In this document: positions 41,464-51,437 of the stretch, one piece after another | Position numbering within the stretch: position 1 is the first letter of the stretch | Layout: each line of letters starts with the position of its first letter | DNA from: Stenotrophomonas sp. BIO128-Bstrain | Lineage (GTDB): Bacteria; Pseudomonadota; Gammaproteobacteria; Xanthomonadales; Xanthomonadaceae | NCBI RefSeq assembly: GCF_030128875.1 | Contig: NZ_CP124620.1 | Coordinates: forward strand, 620,001 to 684,000 | Reading direction: 5' to 3' | DNA length: 64,000 bases | Position numbers and translations under genes: made by a program | Notes under the pieces: generated by a model | Seen by the model: only the letters and a program-made list of their open reading frames with translations | What the model was told of the DNA's origin: nothing | Databases searched by the model: none

Positions 41464-42321
41464 GTGACTGCCAGCCAAGTGCGTCGTCCCCACGCCAGCC
41501 AAGTGCAGAAGGGGTTGTCGCCGCATCCGCGCGTGCGCAACGTGATCGCAGTGGGGTCGGGCAAGGGCGGGGTCGGCAAGTCCACCACCGCGGTCAACCT
41601 GGCCGTCGCACTTGCCGCGCTCGGCGCGCGCGTGGGCCTGCTGGATGCCGATATCTACGGCCCCAGCGTGCCCGCCATGCTCGGTCTGAGTGGCCGTCCG
41701 GAAAGCCCGGACAACAAGTCGATCGAGCCGATGCGCGCGTTCGGGGTGGAGACCATGTCGATCGGTTACCTGATCGAGGACGAGACGCCGATGATCTGGC
41801 GCGGGCCGATGGCCACCTCGGCGATGACGCAGTTCTTCAATGACACGCTGTGGGACGACCTGGATTACCTGCTGATCGATCTGCCGCCGGGCACCGGCGA
41901 CATCCAGCTCACCCTGACCCAGAAGATTCCGCTGGCCGGCGCGGTGATCGTCACCACGCCGCAGGACATCGCCACGCTGGACGCGAAAAAGGCGCTGAAG
42001 ATGTTCGAGAAGGTGGAGGTGCCGGTGCTGGGCATCGTCGAGAACATGGCCGTGCATACCTGCAGCAACTGCGGCCAGGTCGAGCATCTGTTCGGTGAGG
42101 GCGGTGGCGAGCGCATGGCCGCCCAGTACGGGGTGCCGCTGCTGGGGTCGCTGCCGCTGGAGATCGGCATCCGCGAGCAGGGCGATGCCGGTACGCCGAT
42201 CACTGCTGCCGCGCCGGCGTCTTCTGCGGCCCAGGCCTACCTGCGCGCGGCCGAGCGGTTGATCGAGGAAGTGGCCAAGCGGCCGCGGGCAGCCATCCCG
42301 ATCCTGTCCTCGTTGATCTGA
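41464..42321 (+). CDS. mrp: Mrp/NBP35-type iron-sulfur cluster carrier ATPase
   Basis: This 285-aa P-loop ATPase is also known as ApbC. The deviant Walker A is [17 protein letters not shown], the switch region [15 protein letters not shown], and the [15 protein letters not shown] and HTCSNCGQ (CxxC cluster-binding) motifs are all present. It carries or transfers Fe-S clusters to apoproteins. The start is taken as GTG 41464 (VTASQVRRP), preceded by GGAG. The more upstream open frame contains no start with a ribosome site and reads through the divergent receptor promoter. A terminator follows at 42346. Confidence 0.92.
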   Translation: MTASQVRRPHASQVQKGLSPHPRVRNVIAVGSGKGGVGKSTTAVNLAVALAALGARVGLLDADIYGPSVPAMLGLSGRPESPDNKSIEPMRAFGVETMSIGYLIEDETPMIWRGPMATSAMTQFFNDTLWDDLDYLLIDLPPGTGDIQLTLTQKIPLAGAVIVTTPQDIATLDAKKALKMFEKVEVPVLGIVENMAVHTCSNCGQVEHLFGEGGGERMAAQYGVPLLGSLPLEIGIREQGDAGTPITAAAPASSAAQAYLRAAERLIEEVAKRPRAAIPILSSLI

Positions 42322-42345
42322 GCGCGGGAACGCCCCCGTATTGTC

Positions 42346-42369
42346 CAGGCCCGGCCCCCGCCGGGCCTG
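42346..42369 (+). terminator. Terminator after mrp
   Basis: CAGGCCCGGC and GCCGGGCCTG pair perfectly around CCCC, followed by TTCGTTT. Confidence 0.75.
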
Positions 42370-42505
42370 TTCGTTTCCAGGCCTCAGTGGCCAGGCAGTG
42401 CCGCGACGGCTTCGACGCTGGTCGCGGCCGGGGCCGCTGTTTAGAATCGACACCCGGGCGCCCATTGGCGGTGCCGTTGTTCCTTCCGCACCCAGGACCC
42501 CCCCC

Positions 42506-43078
42506 ATGAGCATCAAGAGTGACCGCTGGATCCGTCAGATGGCCGAGCAGCACGGCATGATCGAGCCGTTCGAAGCTGGCCAGGTCAAGCAGGCCAATGG
42601 CCAGCGCATCGTCAGCTACGGCACCTCCAGCTACGGCTACGACGTCCGTTGCTCGCGCGAGTTCAAGGTGTTCACCAACATCAACTCCACCATCGTCGAC
42701 CCGAAGCACTTCGACCCGGGCAGCTTCGTGGACATCGTGGGTGATGAGTGCATCATCCCGCCCAACAGCTTCGCGCTGGCGCGCACCGTGGAGTACTTCC
42801 GCATCCCGCGCGACACGCTCGTGGTGTGCCTGGGCAAAAGCACCTACGCGCGCTGCGGCATCATCGTCAACGTGACCCCGCTGGAGCCGGAGTGGGAAGG
42901 GCATGTGACCCTGGAATTCAGCAACACCACGCCGCTGCCGGCGCGCATCTATGCCAACGAAGGCGTGGCCCAGATGCTGTTCTTCCAGGCCGACAAGGAC
43001 GATATCTGCGAGACGTCCTACAAGGACCGCGGTGGCAAGTACCAGGGCCAGACCGGCGTCACGCTGCCGCGGACCTGA
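42506..43078 (+). CDS. dcd: dCTP deaminase
   Basis: This 190-aa protein deaminates dCTP to dUTP, the first step in most bacterial dTMP synthesis. The conserved segments are [13 protein letters not shown] near the N-terminus, [15 protein letters not shown], the SxxAR-type region [11 protein letters not shown] and the catalytic-glutamate strand [17 protein letters not shown]. The end [17 protein letters not shown] is typical. Its length matches the family. ATG 42506 follows a GGA 12 bases upstream. The C-rich leader is otherwise featureless. Confidence 0.95.
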   Translation: MSIKSDRWIRQMAEQHGMIEPFEAGQVKQANGQRIVSYGTSSYGYDVRCSREFKVFTNINSTIVDPKHFDPGSFVDIVGDECIIPPNSFALARTVEYFRIPRDTLVVCLGKSTYARCGIIVNVTPLEPEWEGHVTLEFSNTTPLPARIYANEGVAQMLFFQADKDDICETSYKDRGGKYQGQTGVTLPRT

Positions 43079-43141
43079 TGATCACGCCGGTGGCGCGGCG
43101 CACCTGATCGATCCCCGGGCGTGCTGCCGCGTCCGCGCCTG

Positions 43142-43166
43142 GTAGAGCCGACCGTTGGTCGGCTGC
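43142..43166 (+). repeat. GTAG REP palindrome
   Basis: GTAG followed by AGCCGACC-GTT-GGTCGGCT. Its core GACCGTTGGTC is also that of the tandem array before asd and of two elements after trpF. Confidence 0.75.
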
Positions 43167-43198
43167 TTCTGCGGTTACCGTTACCCATCAAGGGGCGA

Positions 43199-43238
43199 CC
43201 ACAAAAAAAGCGCGGAGTACTCCGCGCTTTTTTTGTGG
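43199..43238. terminator. Bidirectional terminator, perfect 40-bp palindrome
   Basis: Arms of 20 bp (CCAC, seven A, GCGCGGAGT and its exact complement) meet without a spacer. The A7 and T7 runs serve both the dcd transcript and the convergent operon ending with the 54-aa gene. Confidence 0.88.
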
Positions 43239-43306
43239 CTTGGTCCGACGTGCGGCGTGGTGACCCAAAAGCAGCGGGCCAAAAAGCAGCGGACCAACGG
43301 TCCGCT

Positions 43307-43471
43307 CTACTTGCGGCCGAACAGCAGGCCGATGCCCACCGCCACCAGCACGACCGGCCACCAGGTGAGGATCAGCTTTCCCATGTTCATGTTGGTCCAG
43401 CCCAGATTGCTGGCCAGCAGGAACAGGCCGACAAGGATCAGGACGATGGCGGCGACAAGGTTGGAACGCAT
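43307..43471 (-). CDS. 54-aa two-helix membrane protein (LiaI/LiaF N-terminal-like)
   Basis: A short gene reading MRSNLVAAIVLILVGLFLLA for the first helix, then SNLGWTNMNMGK, then a second helix LILTWWPVVLVAVGIGLLF and the end GRK. The pattern helix, short loop with LGW, WWPVVLVAVGIGLL is that of the LiaI-LiaF-like transmembrane region (DUF5668 type). It lies 15 bp after the HIT gene in the same direction, so it is probably the last gene of that operon. No clear ribosome site is visible. The function is unknown. Confidence 0.7.
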   Translation of the reverse strand: MRSNLVAAIVLILVGLFLLASNLGWTNMNMGKLILTWWPVVLVAVGIGLLFGRK

Positions 43472-43486
43472 CAGGGGCAGGGTCCG

Positions 43487-43909
43487 CTAGGGCTGGGGCG
43501 AATATCCTAGCCGTTCCTTCCAGAGTGCGACACGCTCGGCCAGCACCTCCGGGTCAAAACGGTGTGCCTGCCCCTGGCCCCAGACCGGGCCCGGCCATGC
43601 CGGATCGCCGACATGGCGCCCGATCACATGGAAATGCAGCTGGCGCACGATGTTGCCCAGCGAGCCGATGTTGATCTTCTCGACCCCATCGGTGCCCTTG
43701 AGCGCCTTGCACGCCCGGTTCAACTCGGTCCGCAGCTTGTCCTGCTGCTCGCCATCCAGGTCGATCCATTCGGTCACGCCACTCAGGCGTGGGACCAGGA
43801 TCAGCCAGGGATACCTTTCATCGTTCATCAATCGCACTTGCGATAACGGCCCTTCTGCTACCAGTACGCTGTCGGTGGCCAGGCGTGAATCCAGTTCGAA
43901 CTCGCTCAT
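43487..43909 (-). CDS. HIT family protein
   Basis: This 140-aa nucleotide-binding protein has the histidine triad in the form QLHFHVIGRH and the preceding INIGSLGNIVRQ. HIT proteins hydrolyse or transfer nucleotides from dinucleoside or adenylated substrates, and the exact substrate here cannot be told. The N-terminal FELDSRLATDSVLVAEGPLS is typical of the bacterial branch. The stop of the dienelactone hydrolase gene overlaps its start (ATGA, 43906-43909), so they are coupled. Confidence 0.9.
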   Translation of the reverse strand: MSEFELDSRLATDSVLVAEGPLSQVRLMNDERYPWLILVPRLSGVTEWIDLDGEQQDKLRTELNRACKALKGTDGVEKINIGSLGNIVRQLHFHVIGRHVGDPAWPGPVWGQGQAHRFDPEVLAERVALWKERLGYSPQP

Positions 43910-44583
43910 CCAAGATGCTCCGCAAAGAAGTCCAGGGTGCGTTCCAGCGCCAGGTGGGCGCTGTCTGGATCATACGCATGTCCGACGCTGCGGTTGAAGG
44001 CATGATCGGCCGGGTAGACGAACGTGGCCATCTGCGGCAGCTTCTCGCGGTGGGCCTTGATCGCTTCAGGCGGGATGCTCTTGTCCTGGGCGCCGAAGTG
44101 GAACATGACCGGCGCCTTGGGCGCTTCGTCCAGGTACTTCACATTGCGGGCGCCGTAATAGCTGACTGAGGGCAGGCCCAGGCGCAGCGCGGAGAGCAGG
44201 GCGATGCTGCCGCCCCAGCAGTAGCCCACCGTGCCGACCTTGCCAGCCGGTGCCAGCCGCGACGCGGCGGCCCGGACGATCTCCAGCGCTTTTTCCACCC
44301 CGAGTTCGTCCACCATCTGCAGGCCGGCGGCCACGCCTTCACTGTCGTAAGGCAGTTCCGGCGGTTCGGTCCCGTCCGGGGCCGACTCGGCCAGGTCGAA
44401 GAACGAGGGGGCCAGCACCGCATAGCCCTTGGCGGCATAGTCGTCGGCCACCGCGCGGATGTGCGGGTTGGCGCCGAAAATCTCCTGGATCACCACCAGG
44501 CCCCCGCGCGGTTTGCCTGCCGGCGTTGCCTGCCAGGCGCGGACCGGTCCGTAATGCGTATCGAGCGTGATCCACTCACCCAT
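43906..44583 (-). CDS. Dienelactone hydrolase family protein
   Basis: This 225-aa alpha/beta hydrolase has the nucleophile Cys in [12 protein letters not shown], the Asp near [12 protein letters not shown] and the His in [10 protein letters not shown], the Cys-Asp-His triad of dienelactone hydrolases. It starts at 44583 (MGEWITL), preceded by GGAG. An ATG at 44610 is possible but has no ribosome site. It probably acts on carboxylic esters or lactones; no aromatic degradation genes are nearby. Coupled to the HIT gene. Confidence 0.88.
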   Translation of the reverse strand: MGEWITLDTHYGPVRAWQATPAGKPRGGLVVIQEIFGANPHIRAVADDYAAKGYAVLAPSFFDLAESAPDGTEPPELPYDSEGVAAGLQMVDELGVEKALEIVRAAASRLAPAGKVGTVGYCWGGSIALLSALRLGLPSVSYYGARNVKYLDEAPKAPVMFHFGAQDKSIPPEAIKAHREKLPQMATFVYPADHAFNRSVGHAYDPDSAHLALERTLDFFAEHLG

Positions 44584-44786
44584 GGTGTGAGACTCCGTTG
44601 GTTCAGGCATTCATTATCGGCCCCGCGCGGGTTAGCGTGATGTCAGCGGGCATGCGGTATCTGGCGGGATCGACCCGATCCGGTTCAGGGGCGCGGGCTG
44701 AACGCCGGTATACTTGCCGCCGTTTCCGGCCCCAGGTCCCCACGCCATTCCGGCATGGGCCCAGGCCCCCAGAGTCCTTGCGATCC

Positions 44787-46151
44787 ATGTCCCAGCTGAA
44801 CCCCAAAGTCGGCTTCGTCAGCCTTGGCTGCCCGAAGGCCCTTGTCGATTCCGAGCGCATCCTGACCCAGCTGCGGTCCGAGGGCTACGACATCGTTCCC
44901 TCTTATGACTCGGCCGACGTGGTGGTGGTCAACACCTGCGGCTTCATCGATTCGGCCGTGACCGAGTCGCTGGATGCGATCGGCGAGGCGATGAACGCCA
45001 ACGGCAAGGTGATCGTCACCGGTTGCCTGGGCAAACGCCCGGAGCAGATCCGCGAGGCCTACCCGAACGTGTTGGCGGTGTCCGGTCCGCAGGACTACAT
45101 GAGCGTGATGGAGGCCGTGCACGCCGCGCTGCCGCCCAAGCACGATCCCTTCGTGGATCTGGTGCCCGATTACGGCATCAAGCTGACCCCGCGCCATTAC
45201 GCGTACCTGAAGATTTCCGAAGGCTGCAACCACAAGTGCAGCTTCTGCATCATCCCCTCGATGCGCGGCAAGCTGGTCTCGCGCCCGGTGGATGAGGTGC
45301 TGCGCGAAGCCGAGCGGCTGGTGCGTGGTGGCGTCAAGGAACTGCTGGTGGTGTCCCAGGACACCTCGGCCTATGGCGTGGACGTGAAGTACGCCGAGCG
45401 CATGTGGCGTGACAAGGCCTACCAGACCCGCCTGAAGGCGCTGTGCGAAGGCCTCTCCGAGCTGGATGCGTGGACCCGCATGCATTACGTCTACCCGTAC
45501 CCGCACGTGGACGAGATCGTGCCGCTGATGGCCGAGAACCGGATCCTGCCGTACCTGGATATCCCGTTCCAGCATGCCAGCCCGCGCATCCTCAAGCTGA
45601 TGAAGCGCCCGGGCGCGGTCGACAAGACGCTCGAGCGCGTGCAGCGCTGGCGCCAGCTGTGCCCGGACATCACGGTGCGCTCGACCTTCATCGTCGGCTT
45701 CCCCGGCGAGACCGATGCCGAGTTCGAGGAGCTGCTGAGCTTCCTGGACGAGGCGCAGCTGGACCGCGTCGGTGCGTTCGCTTACTCGCCGGTCACCGGC
45801 GCGACCGCCAACGATCTGCCCGGTGCGGTGCCCGAAGAAGTGAAGCAGGAGCGCCTGGCCCGCTTCATGGAGCGCCAGGCGGAGATTTCCGCCGCGCGCC
45901 TGGAAGCCAAGATCGGCACCGTGCAGCAGTGCCTGGTCGATGCCATCGAAGACGGCATCGCGGTGGCCCGTTCCAAGGCCGATGCACCGGAGATCGACGG
46001 TCTGGTGCATATCCAGAACGCGGAAGAAGCCAAGCTGCGCGTGGGTCAGTTCGTCGATGTGGAGATCACCGAGAGCGACGACCACGATCTGTTCGGTGAC
46101 GCGATCCTCGCCGCCGAAGCGCGCAAGCCGTTCGATCTGCACGTGCTGTGA
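44787..46151 (+). CDS. rimO: Ribosomal protein S12 methylthiotransferase RimO
   Basis: This 454-aa radical-SAM enzyme adds a methylthio group to Asp of ribosomal protein S12. The N-terminal UPF0004 domain has the three cluster cysteines ([26 protein letters not shown]). The radical-SAM motif is [17 protein letters not shown], and a TRAM domain is at the end. The sequence [10 protein letters not shown] is RimO-like and distinguishes it from MiaB. ATG 44787 agrees with homologues. The stop overlaps the start of the DUF3025 gene (GTGA). Confidence 0.96.
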   Translation: MSQLNPKVGFVSLGCPKALVDSERILTQLRSEGYDIVPSYDSADVVVVNTCGFIDSAVTESLDAIGEAMNANGKVIVTGCLGKRPEQIREAYPNVLAVSGPQDYMSVMEAVHAALPPKHDPFVDLVPDYGIKLTPRHYAYLKISEGCNHKCSFCIIPSMRGKLVSRPVDEVLREAERLVRGGVKELLVVSQDTSAYGVDVKYAERMWRDKAYQTRLKALCEGLSELDAWTRMHYVYPYPHVDEIVPLMAENRILPYLDIPFQHASPRILKLMKRPGAVDKTLERVQRWRQLCPDITVRSTFIVGFPGETDAEFEELLSFLDEAQLDRVGAFAYSPVTGATANDLPGAVPEEVKQERLARFMERQAEISAARLEAKIGTVQQCLVDAIEDGIAVARSKADAPEIDGLVHIQNAEEAKLRVGQFVDVEITESDDHDLFGDAILAAEARKPFDLHVL

Positions 46152-46981
46152 TCGTATCGGCGTCGGCTGCCGATACTGGCGGTCGACGCCGCTTCATCGC
46201 ACCACCGCGCAACGCGGTGGATGCGGCCTGCTTCGCACAGCCGATCTATGCCGGGCTGCGCGAGTTCCAGGATCTGATGGGCGCATCCGACTGGCCCACC
46301 ATCGCAGCACTCGATGCGCGCCTCGCGTTGCCAGACAAGCATCTGGCCGAGCAGGACGAGGCGTTGCTGGCCGACGGCCTGCACTATGAAACGCGCATCG
46401 CCGGGCGCGGCCGGATCGCCACGCGTGCGGACAACTGGCATGACCTGTTCAACGCCCTGATCTGGGCGCGTTACCCTGCCATCAAGCGCGCGCTCAACCA
46501 GCAGCAATGCCGGCACATCGCGGCGATGGCGCCGGGGCAACGCAACCGTGCGCAGGCTGCACTGACCCAGTTCGACGAAACAGGCGTGATCGTGCGGGTG
46601 CGCGACCCTGCGCTGCTGGGCGCATGGGACCGGCACGACTGGCCGGCGCTGTTCGTGGACGGAGCAGGGCACTGGCGCAACGGTGATATCGCCGTCGCGG
46701 CGGTGATCGGGCATGCGCTGCTGGAGCAGGCCCTGCTGCCGGACCGCCTGCTGGTCGGCAAGTGCGTGGTGGTACCGAGTGATGACGATGCCAGTGCGGT
46801 CGCGGCGGTGGCGCAGGCCATCGCGGACGGTGAGCGGCTTGGTGATCCGTTGGAGCTGCGTCCGTTGCCGTTGGCGGGGATTCCCGGGTGGCACGCGCGG
46901 CAGGCGGCGGCCTTCTATGCGCAGGCCGACTACTTCCGCCCGTTGCGCCCGGGGCGCGTGTATCCCACAGCGCTGGGGTGA
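46148..46981 (+). CDS. DUF3025 domain protein
   Basis: This 277-aa protein of the DUF3025 family has the conserved block [21 protein letters not shown] and, further on, [28 protein letters not shown]. Near the end it has [11 protein letters not shown] and [15 protein letters not shown]. The family is found in proteobacteria next to various genes, with no known function. It starts with a GTG overlapping the rimO stop, so it is translationally coupled to rimO. No signal peptide or membrane segment is visible. Confidence 0.85.
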   Translation: MIVSASAADTGGRRRFIAPPRNAVDAACFAQPIYAGLREFQDLMGASDWPTIAALDARLALPDKHLAEQDEALLADGLHYETRIAGRGRIATRADNWHDLFNALIWARYPAIKRALNQQQCRHIAAMAPGQRNRAQAALTQFDETGVIVRVRDPALLGAWDRHDWPALFVDGAGHWRNGDIAVAAVIGHALLEQALLPDRLLVGKCVVVPSDDDASAVAAVAQAIADGERLGDPLELRPLPLAGIPGWHARQAAAFYAQADYFRPLRPGRVYPTALG

Positions 46982-47057
46982 TTCGGCGGCTGCAGTGATG
47001 ATGTGCGCGCATTTCACGTAGGGCGTGGCACTACTCCCGGTGGTTTCCAACATCCCC

Positions 47058-47082
47058 GGTAGATCCACGCCACGCGTCGATG
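47058..47082 (+). repeat. GTAG REP palindrome, degenerate
   Basis: GTAG followed by ATCCACGC-CAC-GCGTCGAT (one mismatch). It overlaps the gap between DUF3025 and the convergent greB gene. A related GTAGGGCGTGGCACTAC stretch starts near 47020. Confidence 0.5.
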
Positions 47083-47091
47083 CACTTGCCG

Positions 47092-47595
47092 TCAGCCGGG
47101 ATACGCCACCGACAGGATCGCAAACCCATGGCGGCCACTGGGCAGTTCCACTTCGAACTCATCGTCCACGCGCTTCTTCAGCAATGCGCGGGCCAAGGGC
47201 GAATCGATGCTGATCCAGCCGGCACCGGCGTCGGTCTCGTCCGGACCAACGATGCGGTACACGTGGATATCGCCCGAGTCGACGTTCTCCAGCTCGACCG
47301 TCGCGCCGAAGAACACGGCGTTCGGATCGGTCGGCGCCGTATCGACGATGCGCAGCGCCTCCAGTCGCTTGGTCAGGTAACGCACGCGCCGGTCGATCTC
47401 ACCTAGCTGCTTCTTGCGGTAGGTGTATTCGGCATTCTCGGAGCGGTCGCCTTCCGCGGCGGCGGCGGCCAGCGCCTTCACCACCTCCGGGCGCTTGTGC
47501 CGCCACAGTTCATCCAGTTCGGTCTTCAGCCGCTGGTGGCCCTGTGCGGTGATCAGGGCCGTGCTTTTTTCCGCGGGGGGACGCCAACGCGACAT
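47092..47595 (-). CDS. greB: Transcription elongation factor GreB
   Basis: This 167-aa factor rescues backtracked RNA polymerase by stimulating transcript cleavage. The N-terminal coiled coil contains the acidic tip [20 protein letters not shown] and the C-terminal FKBP-like domain ends with [15 protein letters not shown]. The TYRKKQL sequence and length distinguish GreB from GreA. ATG 47595 precedes the conserved coil at the usual distance. Confidence 0.94.
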   Translation of the reverse strand: MSRWRPPAEKSTALITAQGHQRLKTELDELWRHKRPEVVKALAAAAAEGDRSENAEYTYRKKQLGEIDRRVRYLTKRLEALRIVDTAPTDPNAVFFGATVELENVDSGDIHVYRIVGPDETDAGAGWISIDSPLARALLKKRVDDEFEVELPSGRHGFAILSVAYPG

Positions 47596-47650
47596 CAGGT
47601 CTGCTTGTGCTCGTCAAAAGGTGCCGCGCCATGCGGCGCGACACGGAGTA

Positions 47651-49156
47651 TCAGCGCTTTCCGCCGAAAATACCGCCCAGCAGGCCGCGCACGATCTGGT
47701 TGCCCAGCTTGGTGCCGACGGTGCGCGTGGTCTGCTTGGCCATGGTTTCGATCATGCCCTGGCGGCGCTTGGTGCCGAAGATCGCATCCTTGATCGACTG
47801 GCCGAAGCCGCCTTCCTGCGCCTCATCCTGCTGGCGGGTGCGGGCCTTGGGCGCATCGGCCTGCTCGACCGCCTGCTGCGCGCGCTGCGCCAGCCGTTCC
47901 GCCGCCGATTCGCGATTGATCGCGGTGTCGTAGCGGGTGCCGACCGGGCTGCCGGCGCGCACCTGCGCACGTTCGGCCTCGCTGATCGCACCCATCCGGC
48001 AGCGCGGCGGTGCGATCTGGGTCTGCTGCACGGGGGAGGGGATGCCCTTGTCCTGCAGTGTGGAGACCAGCGCCTCGCCGGTACCCAGCTTGGCCAGCGT
48101 GGCAGCCACGTCCAGTTTCGGATTGGGCACGAAGGTTTCGGCGGCGACCTTCACCGCCTTCTGGTCGCGCGGGGTGAACGCACGCAGCGCGTGCTGCACG
48201 CGGTTGCCGAGCTGGCCAAGAATGTTGGCCGGCACGTCATCGGGGAACTGCGAGCAGAAATACACGCCCACGCCCTTGGAACGGATCAGCCGGACCACCT
48301 GCTCGATGCGCTGCGCCAACGCGGGCGGTGCGTCATCGAAGAGCAGATGCGCTTCATCGAAGATGAAGACCAGCTTGGGCTTCTCCAGATCGCCCACTTC
48401 CGGCAGTGTTTCGAACAGCTCCGAGAGCAGCCACAGCAGGAAGGTCGAGTACAGCCGCGGTTTCAGTACCAGCTGGTCGGCGGCGAGGATGCCGATCACG
48501 CCGCGGCCGTCGTGGTTGACGCGCATGATGTCGGCCAGCTCCAGCGCAGGCTCGCCGAAGAAGGCCTCGCCGCCGTCCTGCGACAGGCGCAGCAGCGAAC
48601 GCTGGATGGCCGCCACCGTCTGCGCGCTGACCAGCCCGTATTCGGTGGAGATGTCCTTGCGCTCTTCGGCGACCAGGCCGAGCAGGGCGCGCAGGTCATC
48701 CAGGTCGAGCAGCAGCAGGCCGCGGTCGTCGGCGAGCTTGAACACGATGTCCAGCACGCCGGCCTGGGTGTCGTTGAGCTCCAGGATGCGGGCCAGCAGG
48801 GTCGGGCCCATCTCGCTCACCGTGGTGCGCACCGGGTGGCCGAGCTTGCCGTACAGGTCCCAGAAAATGGTGGGGCTGGCGGCGGGCGCGTAGTCGGCCA
48901 CGCCCAGGTCCTTCGCGCGCTGCAGCAGCGCATCCGTCCCGGCACCGGCTACGGCGAGGCCGGACACGTCACCCTTCACATCAGCCAGGAACACCGGCAC
49001 GCCGATCCGCGAGAAGCCTTCGGCCAGCGTCATCAGGGTGACGGTCTTGCCGGTACCGGTCGCGCCGGCCACCAGGCCGTGCCGGTTGCCCAGCCGCGGC
49101 AACAGGGTGACGGGGATATCGTCGGTGATGCCTTTGCCGAGCAGAATCGGATCCAT
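47651..49156 (-). CDS. HerA-like/DUF853 ATPase
   Basis: This 501-aa protein has Walker A GATGTGKT (residues 31-38) and Walker B KLVFIFDEAHLLF. The family block SPTIFWDLYGKLGHPVRTT and a Gly-rich C-terminus (IVRGLLGGIFGGKR) are also present. It belongs to the DUF853 group of HerA/FtsK-type ATPases; E. coli YjgR is an example. The role is unknown. ATG 49156 was chosen since the frame upstream adds only two codons from a TTG. It is 55 bp from greB and may share its transcript. Confidence 0.88.
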   Translation of the reverse strand: MDPILLGKGITDDIPVTLLPRLGNRHGLVAGATGTGKTVTLMTLAEGFSRIGVPVFLADVKGDVSGLAVAGAGTDALLQRAKDLGVADYAPAASPTIFWDLYGKLGHPVRTTVSEMGPTLLARILELNDTQAGVLDIVFKLADDRGLLLLDLDDLRALLGLVAEERKDISTEYGLVSAQTVAAIQRSLLRLSQDGGEAFFGEPALELADIMRVNHDGRGVIGILAADQLVLKPRLYSTFLLWLLSELFETLPEVGDLEKPKLVFIFDEAHLLFDDAPPALAQRIEQVVRLIRSKGVGVYFCSQFPDDVPANILGQLGNRVQHALRAFTPRDQKAVKVAAETFVPNPKLDVAATLAKLGTGEALVSTLQDKGIPSPVQQTQIAPPRCRMGAISEAERAQVRAGSPVGTRYDTAINRESAAERLAQRAQQAVEQADAPKARTRQQDEAQEGGFGQSIKDAIFGTKRRQGMIETMAKQTTRTVGTKLGNQIVRGLLGGIFGGKR

Positions 49157-49277
49157 GGTCAACTCGCAGTGTGAATAGGCGGGATTCTAAACGTCGGCAC
49201 TGACCGGCCGGCAGACGGGTTGCCCCGATGCAAGCGGCACGGCTACTCTGCCCCATCGTTCGCACACAGTGCCAAAA

Positions 49278-50882
49278 ATGCCCGTTCCTGTCTTGCTTGT
49301 CCGTGGTTGGCCGTTGCTGGCGGTCGCCGCGATGCTGTCGTTCGTCCCCGAGGCCCATGCCCAGCGCGTCTCCGCCCGCGACAAGGCCAAGGTGGAGGCG
49401 CTCGATCAGCGCATGACAGCCGCCGAGAAGCGCTACAACGCGGCGCTGGTGCTGGTGAACAATGCCGACCCGAAAGGCACCAACGAGGCCGATGCCGCGC
49501 TGGAGGACATGGAGGATGTGATCAGCGCCTGCGTGGCCCAGAAGGGCTGCCAGGTCAGCAACCTGCTGCCGACCTACAAGCGCCTGCTCAAGAGCAACGC
49601 CGACAGCCAGCAGGACAGGGAGGACGGCACCGTCATCGCCGACGGCACCCTGCTGGAGGCCGACCCGGACCATGTCGGCCCGCTGGCTGCCGACGTGCCC
49701 GAAGCTGCCCGCGCCGCAGCGCTGCTCAATGACAAGCGCCACGCCTTCGACACCATGGTCGAGTACAACCCGGCCGTGCAGGCGGGCATCCGCCGCTGGC
49801 TGACCGACATGCGCCCGGCGCTGCTCACCAGCTACGAGAACTACCAGAACCTGCGGGCGGTGATGTGGCCGGAGTGGGAAAAGCGTGGCCTGCCCGAAGC
49901 GTTGCTGTTCGGCATCATGGCCAAGGAATCCAACGGGCGGGTGCATGCGTCCTCGCGTGCGGGCGCGGCGGGGTTGATGCAGTTCATGCCGGCCACCGGC
50001 CGTCGTTTCGGCCTGGGCCCGGATGGCACCGGCTTCGACACCCGCTTCGATGCGCGCAGCGCGGCCGAGGCCAGCGCCACCTACCTCAACGAGCGCATGC
50101 GCGAGCTCAACAACAGCGTCGAGCTGTCGCTGGCCGGTTACAACGGCGGTGAGGGCCGTGCCATCCGGGTGTTCCGCCAGTATCCGGGCCAGAGCTTCTG
50201 GACCGACAGCGTCTACAACCAGTTCCCGGGCGAGACCAAGGACTACGTGCCGATGGTGATCGCCGCGGCCTGGATCTATCTGCACCCGCAGCAGTACGGC
50301 GTGGAGTTCCCGAAGATCAACGCACAGCCGGCCACCATCCGCCTGGCCAAGTCGACCACGATCTATGAACTGACCATCTGCCTGGGCAGCACCGGCACCC
50401 GCGACGGCTACATGCGCGCGCTGCGCAACCTCAACCCGCGCTATGAGGCCGACGGCTGGATTCCGGCCGGCACCACCATCAACGCGACCACCCGCATCGC
50501 CGGGCTGTACAACCGCTTCTGTGTCAGCGGCCCGCGTGCCGATCTGGCCCGCACCCTGATCACCGCCGACCTCAATGCGGCGATCGTTCGCCCCACGGCG
50601 GTGAGCTACACCGGCAACGTGGCGGTCGGCAGCGTGGTGCCGGTCGCCCAGGCCCAGGCGATGCCAGCGGTGACCCCGGCCGCCCCGGTGGCGGTCCCGG
50701 CCGCCAAGCCCAAGGCCAAGCCGGCGCGCAGCTACAAGGTCGGCAAGGGCGAGACCCTGGGCAAGATCGCCGCCAGGTTCCAGTGCGACGTGCCCACGTT
50801 GGCGCGGGCCAACGGCCTCAAGGCCCCGGCCTATTCGCTCAGGCAGGGCCAGAGCATCAAACTGCAGGGCTGCGACAAGTAA
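49278..50882 (+). CDS. MltD-like lytic transglycosylase with LysM domain
   Basis: This 534-aa exported protein has a signal peptide (LLAVAAMLSFVPEAHA) and a long helical N-terminal region. An SLT catalytic domain follows, with the glutamate in GIMAKESNGRVHASSRAGAA and the motifs GLMQFMPATGRRFGL and SLAGYNGGEGRA. A C-terminal LysM repeat reads YKVGKGETLGKIAARFQCDV. It cleaves glycan strands of peptidoglycan to 1,6-anhydromuramyl ends. ATG 49278 is preferred, with GTG 49269 as an alternative. Neither has a strong ribosome site. Confidence 0.9.
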   Translation: MPVPVLLVRGWPLLAVAAMLSFVPEAHAQRVSARDKAKVEALDQRMTAAEKRYNAALVLVNNADPKGTNEADAALEDMEDVISACVAQKGCQVSNLLPTYKRLLKSNADSQQDREDGTVIADGTLLEADPDHVGPLAADVPEAARAAALLNDKRHAFDTMVEYNPAVQAGIRRWLTDMRPALLTSYENYQNLRAVMWPEWEKRGLPEALLFGIMAKESNGRVHASSRAGAAGLMQFMPATGRRFGLGPDGTGFDTRFDARSAAEASATYLNERMRELNNSVELSLAGYNGGEGRAIRVFRQYPGQSFWTDSVYNQFPGETKDYVPMVIAAAWIYLHPQQYGVEFPKINAQPATIRLAKSTTIYELTICLGSTGTRDGYMRALRNLNPRYEADGWIPAGTTINATTRIAGLYNRFCVSGPRADLARTLITADLNAAIVRPTAVSYTGNVAVGSVVPVAQAQAMPAVTPAAPVAVPAAKPKAKPARSYKVGKGETLGKIAARFQCDVPTLARANGLKAPAYSLRQGQSIKLQGCDK

Positions 50883-50996
50883 GCCATAACCGGGTAGGCT
50901 CGCCGGCATCACGCCTGCGGCCGCCCGGCCCAGCACATCCATCGCAGCGTCGGCCACGTGCCGGCGCTCACCGCAACACGCATACAGGACAGCAAG

Positions 50997-51338
50997 ATGG
51001 ATATCACCGCAATCAACGAGATGTTCGCCAACATCCGTGAAAACACCGATTGGGACCTCAACGGCCCGATGCTGTGGGGCTACTTCTTCGTCAACACCAC
51101 CCCGGAGCCGCTGCACGGCCTGGGCGAGAAGCTGGTCGAACTGGGGTACACCCTGGTGGAAGTGTTCGAACCGGATCTGGAAGAGGGCGAAGCCCCGTAC
51201 CACGTGCTGCACGTGGAGCGCGCCGAGGTGCACACCGAAGCCTCGCTGGATGCCCGCAACCACGAGCTGCAGGCCCTGGCCGAAGCGAACGGCGTGGAAG
51301 ACTACGACGGCATGGACGTCGGCCCGGTCGAGGTCTGA
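50997..51338 (+). CDS. rraB: Ribonuclease E inhibitor RraB family protein
   Basis: This 113-aa acidic protein has the RraB features DWDLNGPMLWGYFFVNTTPE and YTLVEVFEPDLEEG, and an acidic C-terminus (EDYDGMDVGPVEV). RraB binds the C-terminal region of RNase E and changes degradosome make-up. The start at 50997 follows AGGAC. It is a single-gene unit ending in a strong terminator at 51359-51392. Confidence 0.88.
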   Translation: MDITAINEMFANIRENTDWDLNGPMLWGYFFVNTTPEPLHGLGEKLVELGYTLVEVFEPDLEEGEAPYHVLHVERAEVHTEASLDARNHELQALAEANGVEDYDGMDVGPVEV

Positions 51339-51358
51339 TCGAGCGGAACATCGCACAC

Positions 51359-51392
51359 AAAAAAACGCCCCGGTTTCCCAGGGCGTTTTTTT
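51359..51392. terminator. Bidirectional terminator after rraB
   Basis: AAAAAACGCCC and GGGCGTTTTTT pair around CGGTTTCCCA. Runs of A and T on both sides allow it to serve rraB and the convergent psd gene. Confidence 0.87.
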
Positions 51393-51406
51393 ATGGGCGT
51401 GAGCCC

Positions 51407-51436
51407 GGGTAGTGCCGGCCATGTGCCGGCCCTACC
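51407..51436 (+). repeat. GTAG REP palindrome
   Basis: GGGTAGTGCCGGCC-ATGT-GCCGGCCCTACC, a nearly perfect dyad with GTAG at one end and CTAC at the other, directly beyond the psd stop codon. Confidence 0.75.
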
Positions 51437-51437
51437 G

